NCBI RefSeq assembly: GCF_030694085.1 | Contig: NZ_JAUXZE010000056.1 | Span: 124,001-188,000, forward strand | From: Tabrizicola sp. | GTDB taxonomy: Bacteria; Pseudomonadota; Alphaproteobacteria; Rhodobacterales; Rhodobacteraceae | Reading direction: 5' to 3' | Length of the DNA: 64,000 nt | Shown: piece by piece, positions 1-8,806 of the stretch | Numbering within the stretch: position 1 is the first letter of the stretch | How the letters are laid out: every line of letters starts with the position of its first letter | Notes under the pieces: model-generated | The model's input: only the letters and a program-made list of their open reading frames with translations | Database searches by the model: none | What the model was told of the DNA's origin: nothing | Made by a program: the position numbers and the translations under genes

Positions 1-334
1 CCTTGGGCTTCTTGCGGACGTAAGTCATTGGCAAGGCAAGCCGTTCGGCCACCAGCGCGGCAAAGGGAATGCCAGCAGTTTCGCCGCCCGCGATGTTGTC
101 GAAGGCTTCGAACCCCGCTTCGCGCATCACGGTGACGGACAGAAAATCCATCAGCGTGGACCGGATGCGCGGGTAGCTGATCAGCTTGCGGCAGTCGATG
201 TAGGTGGGACTGGGCAGGCCGGAGGCCAGCGTGAAGGGCGTCTCGGCGTTGAAATGCACCGCCTTGATCTCCAGAAGCGCGCGAGCCGTCAGGCGGGCGA
301 TTTCGTCCTTGGGGGGATAGGTCGAGGGGATCAT
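1..334 (-). CDS. pyrE: Orotate phosphoribosyltransferase, 3' end outside the window
   Basis: Attaches ribose phosphate from PRPP to orotate, giving OMP, in pyrimidine synthesis in the cytosol. Only the first 111 codons lie inside the window; the rest runs off the left edge. The N-terminal half shows the family's [14 protein letters not shown] stretch (about residues 42-55), [20 protein letters not shown], and the start of the conserved TYVRKKPK motif at the cut. The ATG at 334 has AAAGGA about 8 bases upstream. pyrC lies 93 bases upstream on the same strand, so the two consecutive pathway steps are probably cotranscribed. Confidence 0.93.
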   Translation of the reverse strand, partial: MIPSTYPPKDEIARLTARALLEIKAVHFNAETPFTLASGLPSPTYIDCRKLISYPRIRSTLMDFLSVTVMREAGFEAFDNIAGGETAGIPFAALVAERLALPMTYVRKKPK

Positions 335-357
335 GCGCGGGGTCCTTTCAGGCAAGG

Positions 358-375
358 CTCGTCGTGCAACTTCGT
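358..375. repeat. 18-bp intergenic repeat, copy 1 of 2
   Basis: CTCGTCGTGCAACTTCGT in the pyrC-pyrE gap matches CTCGTCGTGCGACTTCGT at 13181-13198 at 17 of 18 bases. Both copies are intergenic. This may be part of a degenerate dispersed palindrome, but two copies are little to build on. Confidence 0.4.
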
Positions 376-427
376 CTTCTCCTCGCGGGTGCTACCCCAC
401 GAGTGACGCAGTCATCGAGGAGGCGGT

Positions 428-1468
428 TCAGGTCACGACGTGCCAGTGCACGGGAAAGCCAGGGTTGAAGACGGTGACGGGGCCGGGGTCGGCCTGGATC
501 TTCTCGGGCCAGATGCAAGGCTCGGTCCGCTTCTCCAGGGTAAGGGTGCGTTCGTTCACCGGCAGGCCGTAGAAGGTCGGACCGTGGCGCGAGGCGAAGC
601 CTTCCAGCCGGTCCAGCGCGCCCTCTTCCTCGAAGACATGCGCCAGAAGGGACATCGTGTTGGTCGCCGTGAAGCAGCCCGCACAGCCGCAGGCATGTTC
701 CTTCAGCGCATCGACATGGGGTGCGCTGTCGGTCCCCAGGAAATACCGGGGTGAGCCGGAGGTTGCAGCGCGGCGCAGCGCCAGCCGGTGCTTTTCGCGC
801 TTGGCCACGGGCAGGCAGTAGTAGTGCGGCTTGATCCCGCCAGCGAGGATATGGTTGCGGTTGATGATCAGGTGATGCGTCGTGATCGTCGCGGCCAGAG
901 TGTCACTGCCCTCGGCCGCGTAGGCGACGCCTTCCTCGGTCGTGATGTGCTCCATGACGACGCGCAACTCGGGCAGGCTGCGGCGGAGGGGATCAAGAAC
1001 CGTGTCGATGAAGACGGCCTCACGGTCGAAGATGTCGACCTCGGGGGTCGTGACCTCGCCGTGGGTGCAAAGCGGCAGGCCGATCCGCGCCATCGTCTCC
1101 AGAACCGGCATGACCATATTCAGGTCGCGCACCCCGCCGTGGGAATTCGTGGTGGCCCCCGCAGGATAAAGCTTCACCGCCTTCACAAGGCCGGAGGCGG
1201 CGGCGCGTTCAACATCCGTCGGGTCCGTGCTCTCGGTCAGGTACAGCGTCATCAGGGGCTCAAAGTCCATGCCTTGCGGCAGGGCGGCCATGATCTGCTG
1301 GTGATAAGCCTGGGCATCGTCCAGCGTCACCACGGGCGGCACCAGGTTGGGCATGATGATCGCGCGGGCGAAATGGCGGGCGGATTCCGGCAAGACGGCC
1401 CGCAGCATCGCGCCGTCGCGCAGGTGCAGGTGCCAGTCGTCGGGGCGGGGCAGGGTGATCGTTTGCAT
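428..1468 (-). CDS. pyrC: Dihydroorotase
   Basis: Zinc amidohydrolase that cyclises carbamoyl aspartate to dihydroorotate, the third pyrimidine step. The 346-residue length fits the PyrC class. Visible are the N-terminal metal motif DWHLHLRDG, the KLYPAGAT stretch whose Lys is the likely carboxylated metal bridge, THGE, MEHITT, the ITTHHL metal histidine region and GTDSAPH with the catalytic Asp. The reading frame extends 56 codons upstream, but homology begins at [18 protein letters not shown], so the ATG at 1468 is chosen. pyrE follows on the same strand. Confidence 0.95.
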   Translation of the reverse strand: MQTITLPRPDDWHLHLRDGAMLRAVLPESARHFARAIIMPNLVPPVVTLDDAQAYHQQIMAALPQGMDFEPLMTLYLTESTDPTDVERAAASGLVKAVKLYPAGATTNSHGGVRDLNMVMPVLETMARIGLPLCTHGEVTTPEVDIFDREAVFIDTVLDPLRRSLPELRVVMEHITTEEGVAYAAEGSDTLAATITTHHLIINRNHILAGGIKPHYYCLPVAKREKHRLALRRAATSGSPRYFLGTDSAPHVDALKEHACGCAGCFTATNTMSLLAHVFEEEGALDRLEGFASRHGPTFYGLPVNERTLTLEKRTEPCIWPEKIQADPGPVTVFNPGFPVHWHVVT

Positions 1469-1556
1469 GGCCGCGCAGGTAACGTAATCCCGACCGCGTT
1501 TCCAGTGGCATCGCATGGCAGACTGCGACAGGATCGCACCAAAGATGGAGTTGCCG

Positions 1557-1952
1557 ATGTTCCGCCCGTTTCTTGTCGCCGCCTGCCTGGCGCTTCCCGC
1601 CGTCGCGCAGGACGTCGATTGCGCCAATGCCATCACCCAGATGGAGTTGAACCAGTGTGCCTACGCGGATTGGGAAGCGGCCGATGCAGAGCTGAACTCG
1701 GCCTACAAACGGGCGATGACCCTCTTGCGGGGCTGGGACGACAATCTGCCGGAAGATGAACGGGGCGGGGCGGTCTTGCTGACGGAAGCGCAGCGGGCCT
1801 GGATCACGTTCCGCGACAATGCTTGCGCCGCGGAAGGCTACGGCATGAAGGGTGGCAGCGCCGAGCCGCTGGTCACCTACGGTTGCATGCGCCAATTGAC
1901 CCAGGAACGTACCGCGCACCTGACCGCGCTCTTCGACGCCTATGCCGAGTGA
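1557..1952 (+). CDS. LprI-like (DUF1311) small periplasmic protein
   Basis: A 131-residue protein with a signal peptide ([18 protein letters not shown], cleavage after Ala-Gln) followed by a DUF1311/LprI-type domain. The sequence shows the expected pattern: Cys in [15 protein letters not shown], the alpha-helical [19 protein letters not shown] segment, then [16 protein letters not shown] and a last Cys in YGCM. Members of this family bind or inhibit lysozyme in some bacteria; that role is not shown here. Starts at 1515 or 1545 are also open, but 1557 puts the signal peptide at the N terminus. Its stop codon directly abuts the stop of the opposing gene (TGATCA at 1950-1955). Confidence 0.8.
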   Translation: MFRPFLVAACLALPAVAQDVDCANAITQMELNQCAYADWEAADAELNSAYKRAMTLLRGWDDNLPEDERGGAVLLTEAQRAWITFRDNACAAEGYGMKGGSAEPLVTYGCMRQLTQERTAHLTALFDAYAE

Positions 1953-2870
1953 TCAGGGCTTCTCGCCGGTCAGTTCTTCCAGACGCCGGGCAAAGCGCGG
2001 TGCGTTGAGGCGCGAGGTCACCGACCGGCAGATCTTGATCTCGCGTTCCGGGTGGCCCGACAGCCGCGCCGCCGCCAGAACCGCGCGCAGGTAGCTGCTG
2101 TTCGACCGCCTCCCGCGCCAGAGCCACGAGAATCGCTCCGCCGACATCTTGCCTTCCATCGCCGCTTCCAGGATCCGGTCCAGAACCTTCATCTCGCGCA
2201 AGGTGTCCTCGGTCCCCTCGCCGGTATAGCGCGCGTGCAAGGGCTGGACCCAAGGCCGCTGGAAAAGCGCGGCATGCATCGCGTCCGGCTGGTGCAATGG
2301 ATCATGGATCAGCCAGACCTTCGACGCACTTTCCGTCATGTCCGGCGCATATCCATACCGGCCGCGGAAGTTGATCCGCCGCGCAATCCGGTGGCGCTCA
2401 TCCCAGCCCGCCAGACTTGGGTCCAGCGTCGCGCGGGGGGCAACAAGCACCAGTTCCGCCTGCGGCGCGGTGATCGAATAGGCCGCCGCCGCATAGCCCG
2501 CCGGTCCCGCACCATAGAAGACCACGCGGTCGAAATCCTCCAGGAACCCGTCATCGGCCAGCCGGTCGAAATATCGGAACACCGCCGGGTCGCGCCACCA
2601 GGTCTCGCCTTCGGCCAGGATGGTCAGCATCGACCAGCCGCGGTTCTGCGCCAGTGCGAAGTGTTCCGGCAGATGATCCTCGCGGTCGCGCAGGGACGCG
2701 GCGTCCTCGAAGGTCACCAGCAACTGCGGGCGTTCCTCGGCGAAGAAGGCGTAATGCTTGTCCCCCAACGGCAGGAAGTCGCCGTCGCCCTCGGCGATCT
2801 CCAGCATGGGGCGCTGCCAGTCGGGCGGCTGGACTTCGGTGGTCATCGGAAAACTATCGGTGCGTTGCAT
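1953..2870 (-). CDS. Conserved protein of unknown function
   Basis: A 305-residue soluble protein with no signal peptide. I recall similar Rhodobacteraceae proteins carrying the misleading name phosphoadenosine phosphosulfate reductase; this sequence has none of the CysH cysteine motifs seen in the true cysH at 15.9 kb. A glycine-rich turn, FYGAGPAGYAAAAYS (about residues 165-179), resembles a nucleotide-binding or alpha/beta-hydrolase elbow. Other landmarks are NFRGRYGYAPDM and HDPLHQPDAMHAALF. An ATG at 2846 is an alternative start. It is convergent with the LprI-like gene with no spacer. Confidence 0.7.
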   Translation of the reverse strand: MQRTDSFPMTTEVQPPDWQRPMLEIAEGDGDFLPLGDKHYAFFAEERPQLLVTFEDAASLRDREDHLPEHFALAQNRGWSMLTILAEGETWWRDPAVFRYFDRLADDGFLEDFDRVVFYGAGPAGYAAAAYSITAPQAELVLVAPRATLDPSLAGWDERHRIARRINFRGRYGYAPDMTESASKVWLIHDPLHQPDAMHAALFQRPWVQPLHARYTGEGTEDTLREMKVLDRILEAAMEGKMSAERFSWLWRGRRSNSSYLRAVLAAARLSGHPEREIKICRSVTSRLNAPRFARRLEELTGEKP

Positions 2871-3033
2871 TTCGGGACTGCGGGTCTCGGACTCTGGCGA
2901 CAGAATACGGCCACCACAAGGCCCTGCGGTGGAAACATTTGCCCCAGATACAGCCCAGACGCGCAAGGTGCGGCAACGATCCTGTGAGGCAACAACTTTG
3001 GGTTGCAAGCCAGCCTCAATCCACGCCCCAGAG

Positions 3034-4053
3034 CTATCCCAGATGCGGCTTCCAGATCGACTCGGCTTCGGCTTGCGCCAGAACACGCGTCGGCCCGGCC
3101 ATCAGGACCTGCCCATAGAAGCTGCGCCAGGCATCTTCCCGCATCAGCGTGCGAAACCGCGCGTGCCGCCAGGCGACGGCTGCCTGATGCAGGGGTCCCA
3201 GCACCGGGTCTGCATGGAGCGCCTCCCGCAAGGTGTGGCTTTTCAGCCCCAGGATCGACCGGTCCTCGGTTTCGCAGAAGTTCCGCTCAACCCAGTAGCC
3301 CACGTCCAGTCCGCCGTCGGCATGGACCGCCCGGCCCCTGTCGCGCTTCAAGAGGAAGCTTTCCACCGCACCCAACGGGTAGTGGTTCAGCTGCACCAGT
3401 CCGTAATGATCGCGCCCGACGTCAGAAAAGATCCGCCCGCGGTGGAAGACCGCCGGCAAGACCCGGCCCGAGCCGTCAAACCACCGCTGCCCGGCCAGCC
3501 GCGCGGCCATCGGCGCACCTGGACGATGCACGCCAAGCTTTCCGTAGCTGCCGTCGTTCTTCACCAGGGTCTTGAACAGCAGGCCCCGCCAGGGCCAGTG
3601 CAGGACCGACGGCGCCGCGCGGGTGAAGGTCTCGGTCACCGGCGCGTCCCGATATTCGACGACGCCCGCATTGCCGAACAGCCGCCAGGTCAACGTGATC
3701 GCCGTTGCTTCGGGCAGGGCCGACAGCAGGCCCGGAATTGTCCGGTCGCCGACATGCACATTGACAAACTCGTCAATGTCCAAAGGCAGCAGCCAGTCCG
3801 ACCCCAAGGCCAGCGGATGCCGGTCAGCTTGCTTCAGCGCCGCCCACTGCGGCCCCACGTCATGCGGGCCCGGATTGTGGACATGGGTCAGCCAGCCCAG
3901 GCCCTCCAGCCGGTCCAGCAGTGCATCGGTGCCATCGTCGCACTCGTTGGAGAAGACCAGAAAATCCGTGACGCCACAGGCCCGGTGATGCGCCAGCCAC
4001 TCCAGAAGGTACGCGCCCTCGTTGCGCACGCAAAGGATGGCCGTGATCTTCAC
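3034..4053 (-). CDS. Family 2-like glycosyltransferase
   Basis: A 339-residue GT-A type glycosyltransferase. The N terminus VKITAILCVRNEGAYLLEWL is the nucleotide-sugar binding start of these enzymes, and LPLDIDEFVNV carries the D-x-D motif (about residues 91-101). Donor and acceptor cannot be read from sequence. I chose the GTG at 4053 because AAAGGA lies 8 bases upstream and homology begins there; an in-frame ATG at 4113 would add 20 residues unlike the family. The upstream stretch that supplies this Shine-Dalgarno is one copy of the dispersed intergenic repeat at 4063-4098. Confidence 0.82.
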   Translation of the reverse strand: MKITAILCVRNEGAYLLEWLAHHRACGVTDFLVFSNECDDGTDALLDRLEGLGWLTHVHNPGPHDVGPQWAALKQADRHPLALGSDWLLPLDIDEFVNVHVGDRTIPGLLSALPEATAITLTWRLFGNAGVVEYRDAPVTETFTRAAPSVLHWPWRGLLFKTLVKNDGSYGKLGVHRPGAPMAARLAGQRWFDGSGRVLPAVFHRGRIFSDVGRDHYGLVQLNHYPLGAVESFLLKRDRGRAVHADGGLDVGYWVERNFCETEDRSILGLKSHTLREALHADPVLGPLHQAAVAWRHARFRTLMREDAWRSFYGQVLMAGPTRVLAQAEAESIWKPHLG

Positions 4054-4062
4054 CCCGCCCGT

Positions 4063-4098
4063 CCTTTCATCTTTGCAAGAAATATCCCCGCCGGAGGC
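4063..4098 (+). repeat. Dispersed intergenic repeat, copy A
   Basis: CCTTTCATCTTTGCAAG followed by AAATATCCCCGCCGGAGGC. It matches copies at 7336-7370 (+) and 19358-19389 (-) in the order CCTTTCA, a TTTGC/TGGC block, AAATATCCC, then a G-rich end. This copy lies between gcdH and the glycosyltransferase gene, and its complement provides the glycosyltransferase ribosome binding site. Confidence 0.7.
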
Positions 4099-4161
4099 AT
4101 CCGACCTCTCCACCCGTGCTGCGCCAGAAGGCCTAGCACGGACAGCAAAGCCCGGCCAACC

Positions 4162-5394
4162 TCAGAAGAACGCCTGCAGCCCGGTGATCGCACGGCCCAG
4201 GATCAGCGCGTGAACGTCATGCGTGCCCTCGTAGGTGTTCACCGTCTCCAGGTTCACCATATGGCGCATGACCTGGAAGTCCTCCGATATCCCGTTCCCG
4301 CCATGCATGTCGCGGGCCCAGCGGGCCGCGTCCAGCGCCTTGCCGCAGTTGTTGCGCTTGACGATGGAAATCATCTCCGGCGCGGCGTTCGCCTCGTCCA
4401 GCAGTCGTCCCACGCGCAAGCTGGCCTGCAGGCCCAGCGAAATCTCGGTCATCATGTTGGCCAGCTTCAGCTGGAACAGCTGCGTCCCGGCGATGGGTTT
4501 GCCGAACTGCTTGCGGTCCAATCCGTACTGGCGTGCCGCGTGCATGCAGAACTCGGCCGAGCCCAGGACGCCCCAGCTGATCCCGTAGCGCGCGCGGTTC
4601 AGGCAGCCGAACGGCCCTTTCAGCCCTTCCACGAACGGAAGCAGCGCGTCCTCACCCACCTCGACGTCCTTCATCACGATCTCGCCGGTGATCGACGCCC
4701 GCAGCGACAGCTTGCCGCCGACCTTGGGTGCCGACAGGCCCTTCATGCCCCTTTCCAGCACAAAGCCCTTGATCTTGCCGCCATGCGCCTCGGACTTGGC
4801 CCAGACCACGAAGACATCGGCGATAGGAGCGTTCGAAATCCACATCTTCGCGCCGTTCAGCACGTAGCCATTCGCGGTCTTCTTCGCGGTGGTCTTCATC
4901 CCCGCCGGGTCCGACCCCGCATCGGGTTCGGTCAGCCCGAAACAGCCGATCCACTCGCCCGAGGCGAGCTTCGGCAGATACTTCTGCCGCTGGTCCTCGG
5001 TCCCGTAGGCATAGATCGGATACATCACCAGGCTGGATTGCACCGACATCATCGAGCGGTACCCGGAATCAACCCGCTCGACCTCGCGCGCAACCAGACC
5101 ATAGGCCACATAGGACGCCCCAAGCCCGCCGTATTCCTCGGGCACCGTCACACCCAGAAGGCCCATCTCGCCCATCTCGCGGAAGATCGACGGGTCGGTC
5201 GTCTCGTCCCGATAGGCCGCGATGACCCGCGGCTGCAACTTTGCTTGCGCATAGTCCCGCGCCGCATCGCGCAGCATCCGTTCTTCCTCGGTCAGTTGGT
5301 CGTCCAGACGGAACGGGTCTTCCCAATCGAACCGGCCCAGATCGGGCGCGTCCTTGGCTTTCAGCTTCGGCTGGGTGTGCAGGGTGTCGGGCAT
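4162..5394 (-). CDS. gcdH: Glutaryl-CoA dehydrogenase
   Basis: FAD-dependent acyl-CoA dehydrogenase that oxidises and decarboxylates glutaryl-CoA to crotonyl-CoA in lysine and tryptophan breakdown. The 410 residues show [15 protein letters not shown] (FAD/substrate), [45 protein letters not shown] and the catalytic-base region [19 protein letters not shown], with Glu at about residue 389 as in glutaryl-CoA dehydrogenases. The ATG at 5394 has GGAGG six bases upstream; upstream in-frame ATGs add non-homologous residues. It is divergent from a LysR-type gene, an arrangement known for gcdH regulators elsewhere. Confidence 0.94.
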   Translation of the reverse strand: MPDTLHTQPKLKAKDAPDLGRFDWEDPFRLDDQLTEEERMLRDAARDYAQAKLQPRVIAAYRDETTDPSIFREMGEMGLLGVTVPEEYGGLGASYVAYGLVAREVERVDSGYRSMMSVQSSLVMYPIYAYGTEDQRQKYLPKLASGEWIGCFGLTEPDAGSDPAGMKTTAKKTANGYVLNGAKMWISNAPIADVFVVWAKSEAHGGKIKGFVLERGMKGLSAPKVGGKLSLRASITGEIVMKDVEVGEDALLPFVEGLKGPFGCLNRARYGISWGVLGSAEFCMHAARQYGLDRKQFGKPIAGTQLFQLKLANMMTEISLGLQASLRVGRLLDEANAAPEMISIVKRNNCGKALDAARWARDMHGGNGISEDFQVMRHMVNLETVNTYEGTHDVHALILGRAITGLQAFF

Positions 5395-5466
5395 GGGAAC
5401 CTCCATCTTTGTGCACATCATTGCAGAAAAGGGCAGGGCAGGCTATCGAAAGCCCTGCACGGGTTC

Positions 5467-5481
5467 ATGAGGGAAACTCAT
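5467..5481. promoter_or_regulatory. Candidate LysR-type operator (ATGAG-N5-CTCAT)
   Basis: ATGAGGGAAACTCAT has 5-bp inverted arms and contains the T-N11-A core typical of LysR-type sites. It ends one base before the ATG of the LysR gene at 5483, in the 88-base gap shared with divergent gcdH. Autorepression is the simplest reading; this is inferred from layout only. Confidence 0.45.
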
Positions 5482-5482
5482 A

Positions 5483-6433
5483 ATGCTGCCGCGCCGCTAC
5501 CTGCCGCCGATCCCGGCCCTGATGGCCTTGGAGGCGGTTGACCGCCTCGGGACCGCCTCTGCGGCGGCCGAGGAACTCAGCTTGACGCAGGGCGCCGTCA
5601 GCCGCGCCCTGCAGGGTCTTGAGGCGCAGCTTGGCGTCCAGCTTCTTGTCCGTGAACGTCAGCGCCTGCGCTTGACGTCGGCTGGCCGCGACTATGTGGC
5701 CGAGGTCCGCAGGGCCCTGAACCTGCTCGCCTCAGCCTCGTTGACACTCCGCGCGAACCCGACCGGAGGCGCGCTCAACCTGGCGATCCTGCCCGCCTTC
5801 GGGATGCACTGGCTCGCCCCCCGGCTAGCCCGCTTTGCGCATAGCCACCCCGAGGTCACCGTCAACCTCTCCACCCGCCTTCGCCCCTTCGACTTCACCG
5901 GCTCCACTTTCGATGCCGCAATCCACTACGGTCGACTGGATGGAGGCCGCCAGGACTGGCCTGGTGTCGCCTCCCTGAAACTCATGGACGAAGAGGTCAT
6001 CGCCGTCGCTGCTCCTGGCTTCCCGGCGTTGGAAAGAGCTGCCGACATCCTGCGCCATCCGCTCCTGCAGCTTGAATCCCGCACCGGCGACTGGGGCCGC
6101 TGGCTGGCTCACCACGGCGACCCCGGCCAAAGGCCACCTGGCATGATGTTCGACCAGTTCGCCACCCTGACCCAGGGCGCGATCCACGGCATGGGGCTGG
6201 CCCTGATCCCCACCTTCCTTATCCAGCGCGAGCTGTCCGAGGGCCGCCTGATCCCCGTCTTCGGCCCGGCCATTCCCGCCCTTGGCTCCTATTACCTGGT
6301 CTGGCCCGGAAGCCTACCCGACCGCGCGCCGCTGCGCTCCCTACGACTATGGTTGCAGGCCGAAGCCGCCGATCCCGCCTTGACCCCCACCGGCCCTCCC
6401 GCCACTCTGCCGCCAAGACCGGAGGCCCCGTGA
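5483..6433 (+). CDS. LysR-family transcriptional regulator (GcvA-like)
   Basis: A 316-residue LysR-type regulator. The N-terminal winged helix-turn-helix spans residues 10-65 and includes TASAAAEELSLTQGAVSRALQ, RERQRLRLTSAGRDYV follows, and a substrate-binding domain fills the rest (LAILPAFGMHWLAPRLARF, then GGRQDWPGVASLKLMDEEVIAV). The type matches the GcvA subgroup. Divergence from gcdH suggests it senses a glutarate or lysine catabolite, by analogy with GcdR-type regulators. The stop overlaps the GTG start of the MoxR gene (GTGA), so the two may be translationally coupled. Confidence 0.9.
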   Translation: MLPRRYLPPIPALMALEAVDRLGTASAAAEELSLTQGAVSRALQGLEAQLGVQLLVRERQRLRLTSAGRDYVAEVRRALNLLASASLTLRANPTGGALNLAILPAFGMHWLAPRLARFAHSHPEVTVNLSTRLRPFDFTGSTFDAAIHYGRLDGGRQDWPGVASLKLMDEEVIAVAAPGFPALERAADILRHPLLQLESRTGDWGRWLAHHGDPGQRPPGMMFDQFATLTQGAIHGMGLALIPTFLIQRELSEGRLIPVFGPAIPALGSYYLVWPGSLPDRAPLRSLRLWLQAEAADPALTPTGPPATLPPRPEAP

Positions 6434-7335
6434 CCACCATCCCGAAAGACATCGACGGCGTGGAAACCCTTTTGGCAGGCCAGGGCTACGTCGCCTCCCG
6501 CGCGCTTGCCACGGTGGTCTTCCTCTCCCTCAAACTCGGCCGCCCGCTGTTTCTGGAAGGCGAGGCCGGCACCGGCAAGACCGAGATCGCCAAGACCCTC
6601 GCCACCGCCCTGGGCCGCCGCCTGATCCGGCTCCAGTGTTACGAAGGCCTCGACGCCGCTTCCGCTGTCGCCGAATGGAACTTCGCCGCCCAGATGATCG
6701 CCATCCGCACGGCCGAGGGCACCTCGGACCGCGACCAGCTGAAGACCGAGCTCTTCACCGAAGAGTATCTCATCGAACGCCCGCTCCTCGCCGCCATGCG
6801 CCCGCAGCCAGGCGGCGCGCCCGTGCTGCTCATCGACGAGCTTGACCGCGCCGACGAACCCTTCGAGGCCTTCCTCCTCGAAGCCCTCTCCGATTTCCAG
6901 GTCACCATCCCGGAACTCGGCACGATCAAGGCCCCCGAGCCCCCCATCGTCATCCTCACCTCCAACCGCACGCGCGAGGTTCATGACGCCCTGAAACGCC
7001 GCTGCCTCTACCACTGGGTCGACTACCCCAGCTTTGAGCGCGAACTGGCGATCCTGAATTCCCGCGCCCCCGAGGCCCAGGCCAGCCTCAGCCGCGAAGT
7101 GGTCGCCTTCGTCCAGAAGCTGCGGCGCGAGGACCTGTTCAAACGCCCCGGCGTGGCCGAAACGATCGATTGGGCCAAATGCCTCCTCGCCCTCGACGTC
7201 ATCGCGCTTTCCCCCGAAGTCATCTCCGACACCCTCGGCGCGATCCTGAAATACCAGGACGACATCCAGAAACTGCAGGGCTCCGAAGCCAAGCGCCTCC
7301 TCGACGAGGTCAAGCGCGAACTGGTTCCGGCATGA
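6430..7335 (+). CDS. MoxR-family AAA+ ATPase
   Basis: A 301-residue AAA+ ATPase of the MoxR/CoxD type, thought to act as a chaperone for metal-cofactor insertion or complex assembly together with a VWA partner. Walker A is GEAGTGKTE (residues 44-52), Walker B VLLIDELDRADEPFEAF, sensor-1 ILTSNRTREVHDALKRR. The longer frame from 6349 is not used: the GTG at 6430 sits behind GGAGG (6421-6425) and overlaps the LysR stop. The VWA protein gene follows after 70 bases holding a dispersed repeat and a strong hairpin. Confidence 0.9.
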   Translation: MTTIPKDIDGVETLLAGQGYVASRALATVVFLSLKLGRPLFLEGEAGTGKTEIAKTLATALGRRLIRLQCYEGLDAASAVAEWNFAAQMIAIRTAEGTSDRDQLKTELFTEEYLIERPLLAAMRPQPGGAPVLLIDELDRADEPFEAFLLEALSDFQVTIPELGTIKAPEPPIVILTSNRTREVHDALKRRCLYHWVDYPSFERELAILNSRAPEAQASLSREVVAFVQKLRREDLFKRPGVAETIDWAKCLLALDVIALSPEVISDTLGAILKYQDDIQKLQGSEAKRLLDEVKRELVPA

Positions 7336-7370
7336 CCTTTCATCTTTGCCCAAATATCCCACAGGGGGTC
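7336..7370 (+). repeat. Dispersed intergenic repeat, copy B
   Basis: CCTTTCATCTTTGCCC followed by AAATATCCCACAGGGGG, beginning at the base after the MoxR stop codon. It is the same element as 4063-4098 and the reverse strand of 19358-19389. Confidence 0.7.
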
Positions 7371-7392
7371 CGGGGGATGTGAAATCCCCCGG
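7370..7392. other. Perfect 9-bp hairpin just upstream of the VWA gene
   Basis: CCGGGGGAT (7370-7378) pairs with ATCCCCCGG (7384-7392) around the loop GTGAA. It ends 13 bases before the ATG at 7406, where a Shine-Dalgarno would be expected; none is obvious. There is no T-run, so it is not a standard terminator. It may lower or condition translation of the VWA protein relative to MoxR. Confidence 0.6.
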
Positions 7393-7405
7393 GATAAGCC
7401 ACCCC

Positions 7406-8659
7406 ATGCCGACCTATCCCGATCTCGACATCCCCGAAGACGGCAAACTTGCCCACAACATCGCCCATTTCGCCCGGGCGCTCAGGAAGGCGGGCCTTCC
7501 CGTCGGTCCCGGTCGCACACTGGACGCCGTGAACGCGGTGGCCGCCGCCGGTTTCGACCGGCGCGAGGATTTCTACTTCACCCTGCAAGCTGTCTTCGTG
7601 TCCCGCCCCGAAGAACGCGCGACCTTCGGCCAGGTCTTCAGGCTCTTCTGGCGCGACCCGCGGTACCTGGACCATATGATGTCGCTCCTGCTGCCCCAGG
7701 TCCACGGCGTACAAGAGGACCGCGCCGCCCAGGCCGCCGAGAAGCGTGCCGCCGAAGCCCTTCTCGACGGCCAGCTTCCTCCGCCGCCCGGGACCGACAC
7801 CCCGGAAGGTGACCAGATCGAGATCGACGCCACCGCCACGATGTCCGCCGAAGAACGGCTGAAGACGCTCGACTTTGAACAGATGTCCGCCGCAGAAGTC
7901 ATTGAGGCAAAGCGGATGCTGGCAAAGCTCTCGCTGCCGGTCCAGCCGCTCATGACCCGCCGCTCCGCCCCCTCCACCCTGACTGCCCGGATCGATGCCC
8001 GCCGTACGCTCCGCGAAGCGATGCGCCACGGCGGAGAAATCACCGCGCTCGCCCACAAGGCCCCCGTCACCCGCTGGCCGAACCTTGTCGTCCTGTGCGA
8101 CATCTCCGGCTCGATGGCGGACTATTCCCGCATGGTCCTGCATTTCGTCCACGCCGTTGCCAACCGGAAAGGGCAGGGCTGGGCGCGCGTCCACGCCTTC
8201 ACCTTCGGCACGCGCCTGACCAATATCACCCGCCACCTACGCGCCCGCGACGTGGATGCAGCCCTCAAGGCCGCCGGGTCCGAAGCGCAGGACTGGTCCG
8301 GCGGCACCCGTATCGGCCAGTCGCTGCACGCCTTCAACCGCGACTGGTCGCGCCGGGTGCTGGGGCAGGGGGCGGTTGTGCTTCTGATCACCGACGGCCT
8401 CGACCGCGACGACACGGCGCTGCTCACAAAGGAAACCGAACGCCTGCACCTGTCCTGCCGCCGCCTGATCTGGCTGAATCCGCTCTTGCGCTGGACCGGC
8501 TTTGCCCCCAAGGCTCAGGGGGTTCGAGCCATCCTGCCCCACGTCGACAGCTTTCGCGCCGGCCATTCCATCGCCTCCCTGGAAGCGCTTGGCCGCGCGA
8601 TCTCGGAACCCTCGGACCACGGCGAACGCGACCGGCTCTTGGCAATGATCCGCACCTAG
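7406..8659 (+). CDS. VWA domain-containing CoxE-like protein
   Basis: A 417-residue cytosolic protein of the CoxE/VWA type that partners MoxR ATPases. The C-terminal von Willebrand A domain has the metal-ion site CDISGSMADYS at about residue 232 (D-x-S-x-S), the threonine loop SGGTRIGQSL and LLITDGLDRDD. The N-terminal half (AHFARALRKAGLPVGPGRTLDAV) is the CoxE-specific region. In carbon monoxide dehydrogenase clusters the CoxD/CoxE pair helps mature the active site. Here it is followed by an OmpA-domain gene and then XdhC. The ATG at 7406 is preferred over 7346, which lies in the repeat. Confidence 0.88.
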   Translation: MPTYPDLDIPEDGKLAHNIAHFARALRKAGLPVGPGRTLDAVNAVAAAGFDRREDFYFTLQAVFVSRPEERATFGQVFRLFWRDPRYLDHMMSLLLPQVHGVQEDRAAQAAEKRAAEALLDGQLPPPPGTDTPEGDQIEIDATATMSAEERLKTLDFEQMSAAEVIEAKRMLAKLSLPVQPLMTRRSAPSTLTARIDARRTLREAMRHGGEITALAHKAPVTRWPNLVVLCDISGSMADYSRMVLHFVHAVANRKGQGWARVHAFTFGTRLTNITRHLRARDVDAALKAAGSEAQDWSGGTRIGQSLHAFNRDWSRRVLGQGAVVLLITDGLDRDDTALLTKETERLHLSCRRLIWLNPLLRWTGFAPKAQGVRAILPHVDSFRAGHSIASLEALGRAISEPSDHGERDRLLAMIRT

Positions 8660-8696
8660 GCGGGTCCCCGCCGAAGGTTATGCCTTGGCAAGTCCG

Positions 8697-8711
8697 TGAT
8701 ATCGCATATCA
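8697..8711. promoter_or_regulatory. Palindrome upstream of the OmpA-domain gene
   Basis: TGATAT-CGC-ATATCA, 6-bp arms, about 96 bases before the ATG at 8807 and 38 bases after the VWA stop. It could be a regulator site for the OmpA-domain gene; no regulator is identified. Confidence 0.4.
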
Positions 8712-8806
8712 GCAACCCATGCCCTTTGTTATGCGTATCAGGGCCATCGGGAACCGGATGAATTCATATCCGTTATTCCTGTGCCCATCAGAATGAGGAC
8801 TGGTTC

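Noticed and set aside
2758..5541. Open frame of 927 codons on the plus strand
   Set aside because: It runs antisense through the glycosyltransferase and gcdH genes, which have clear homology. High GC content produces such long shadows.
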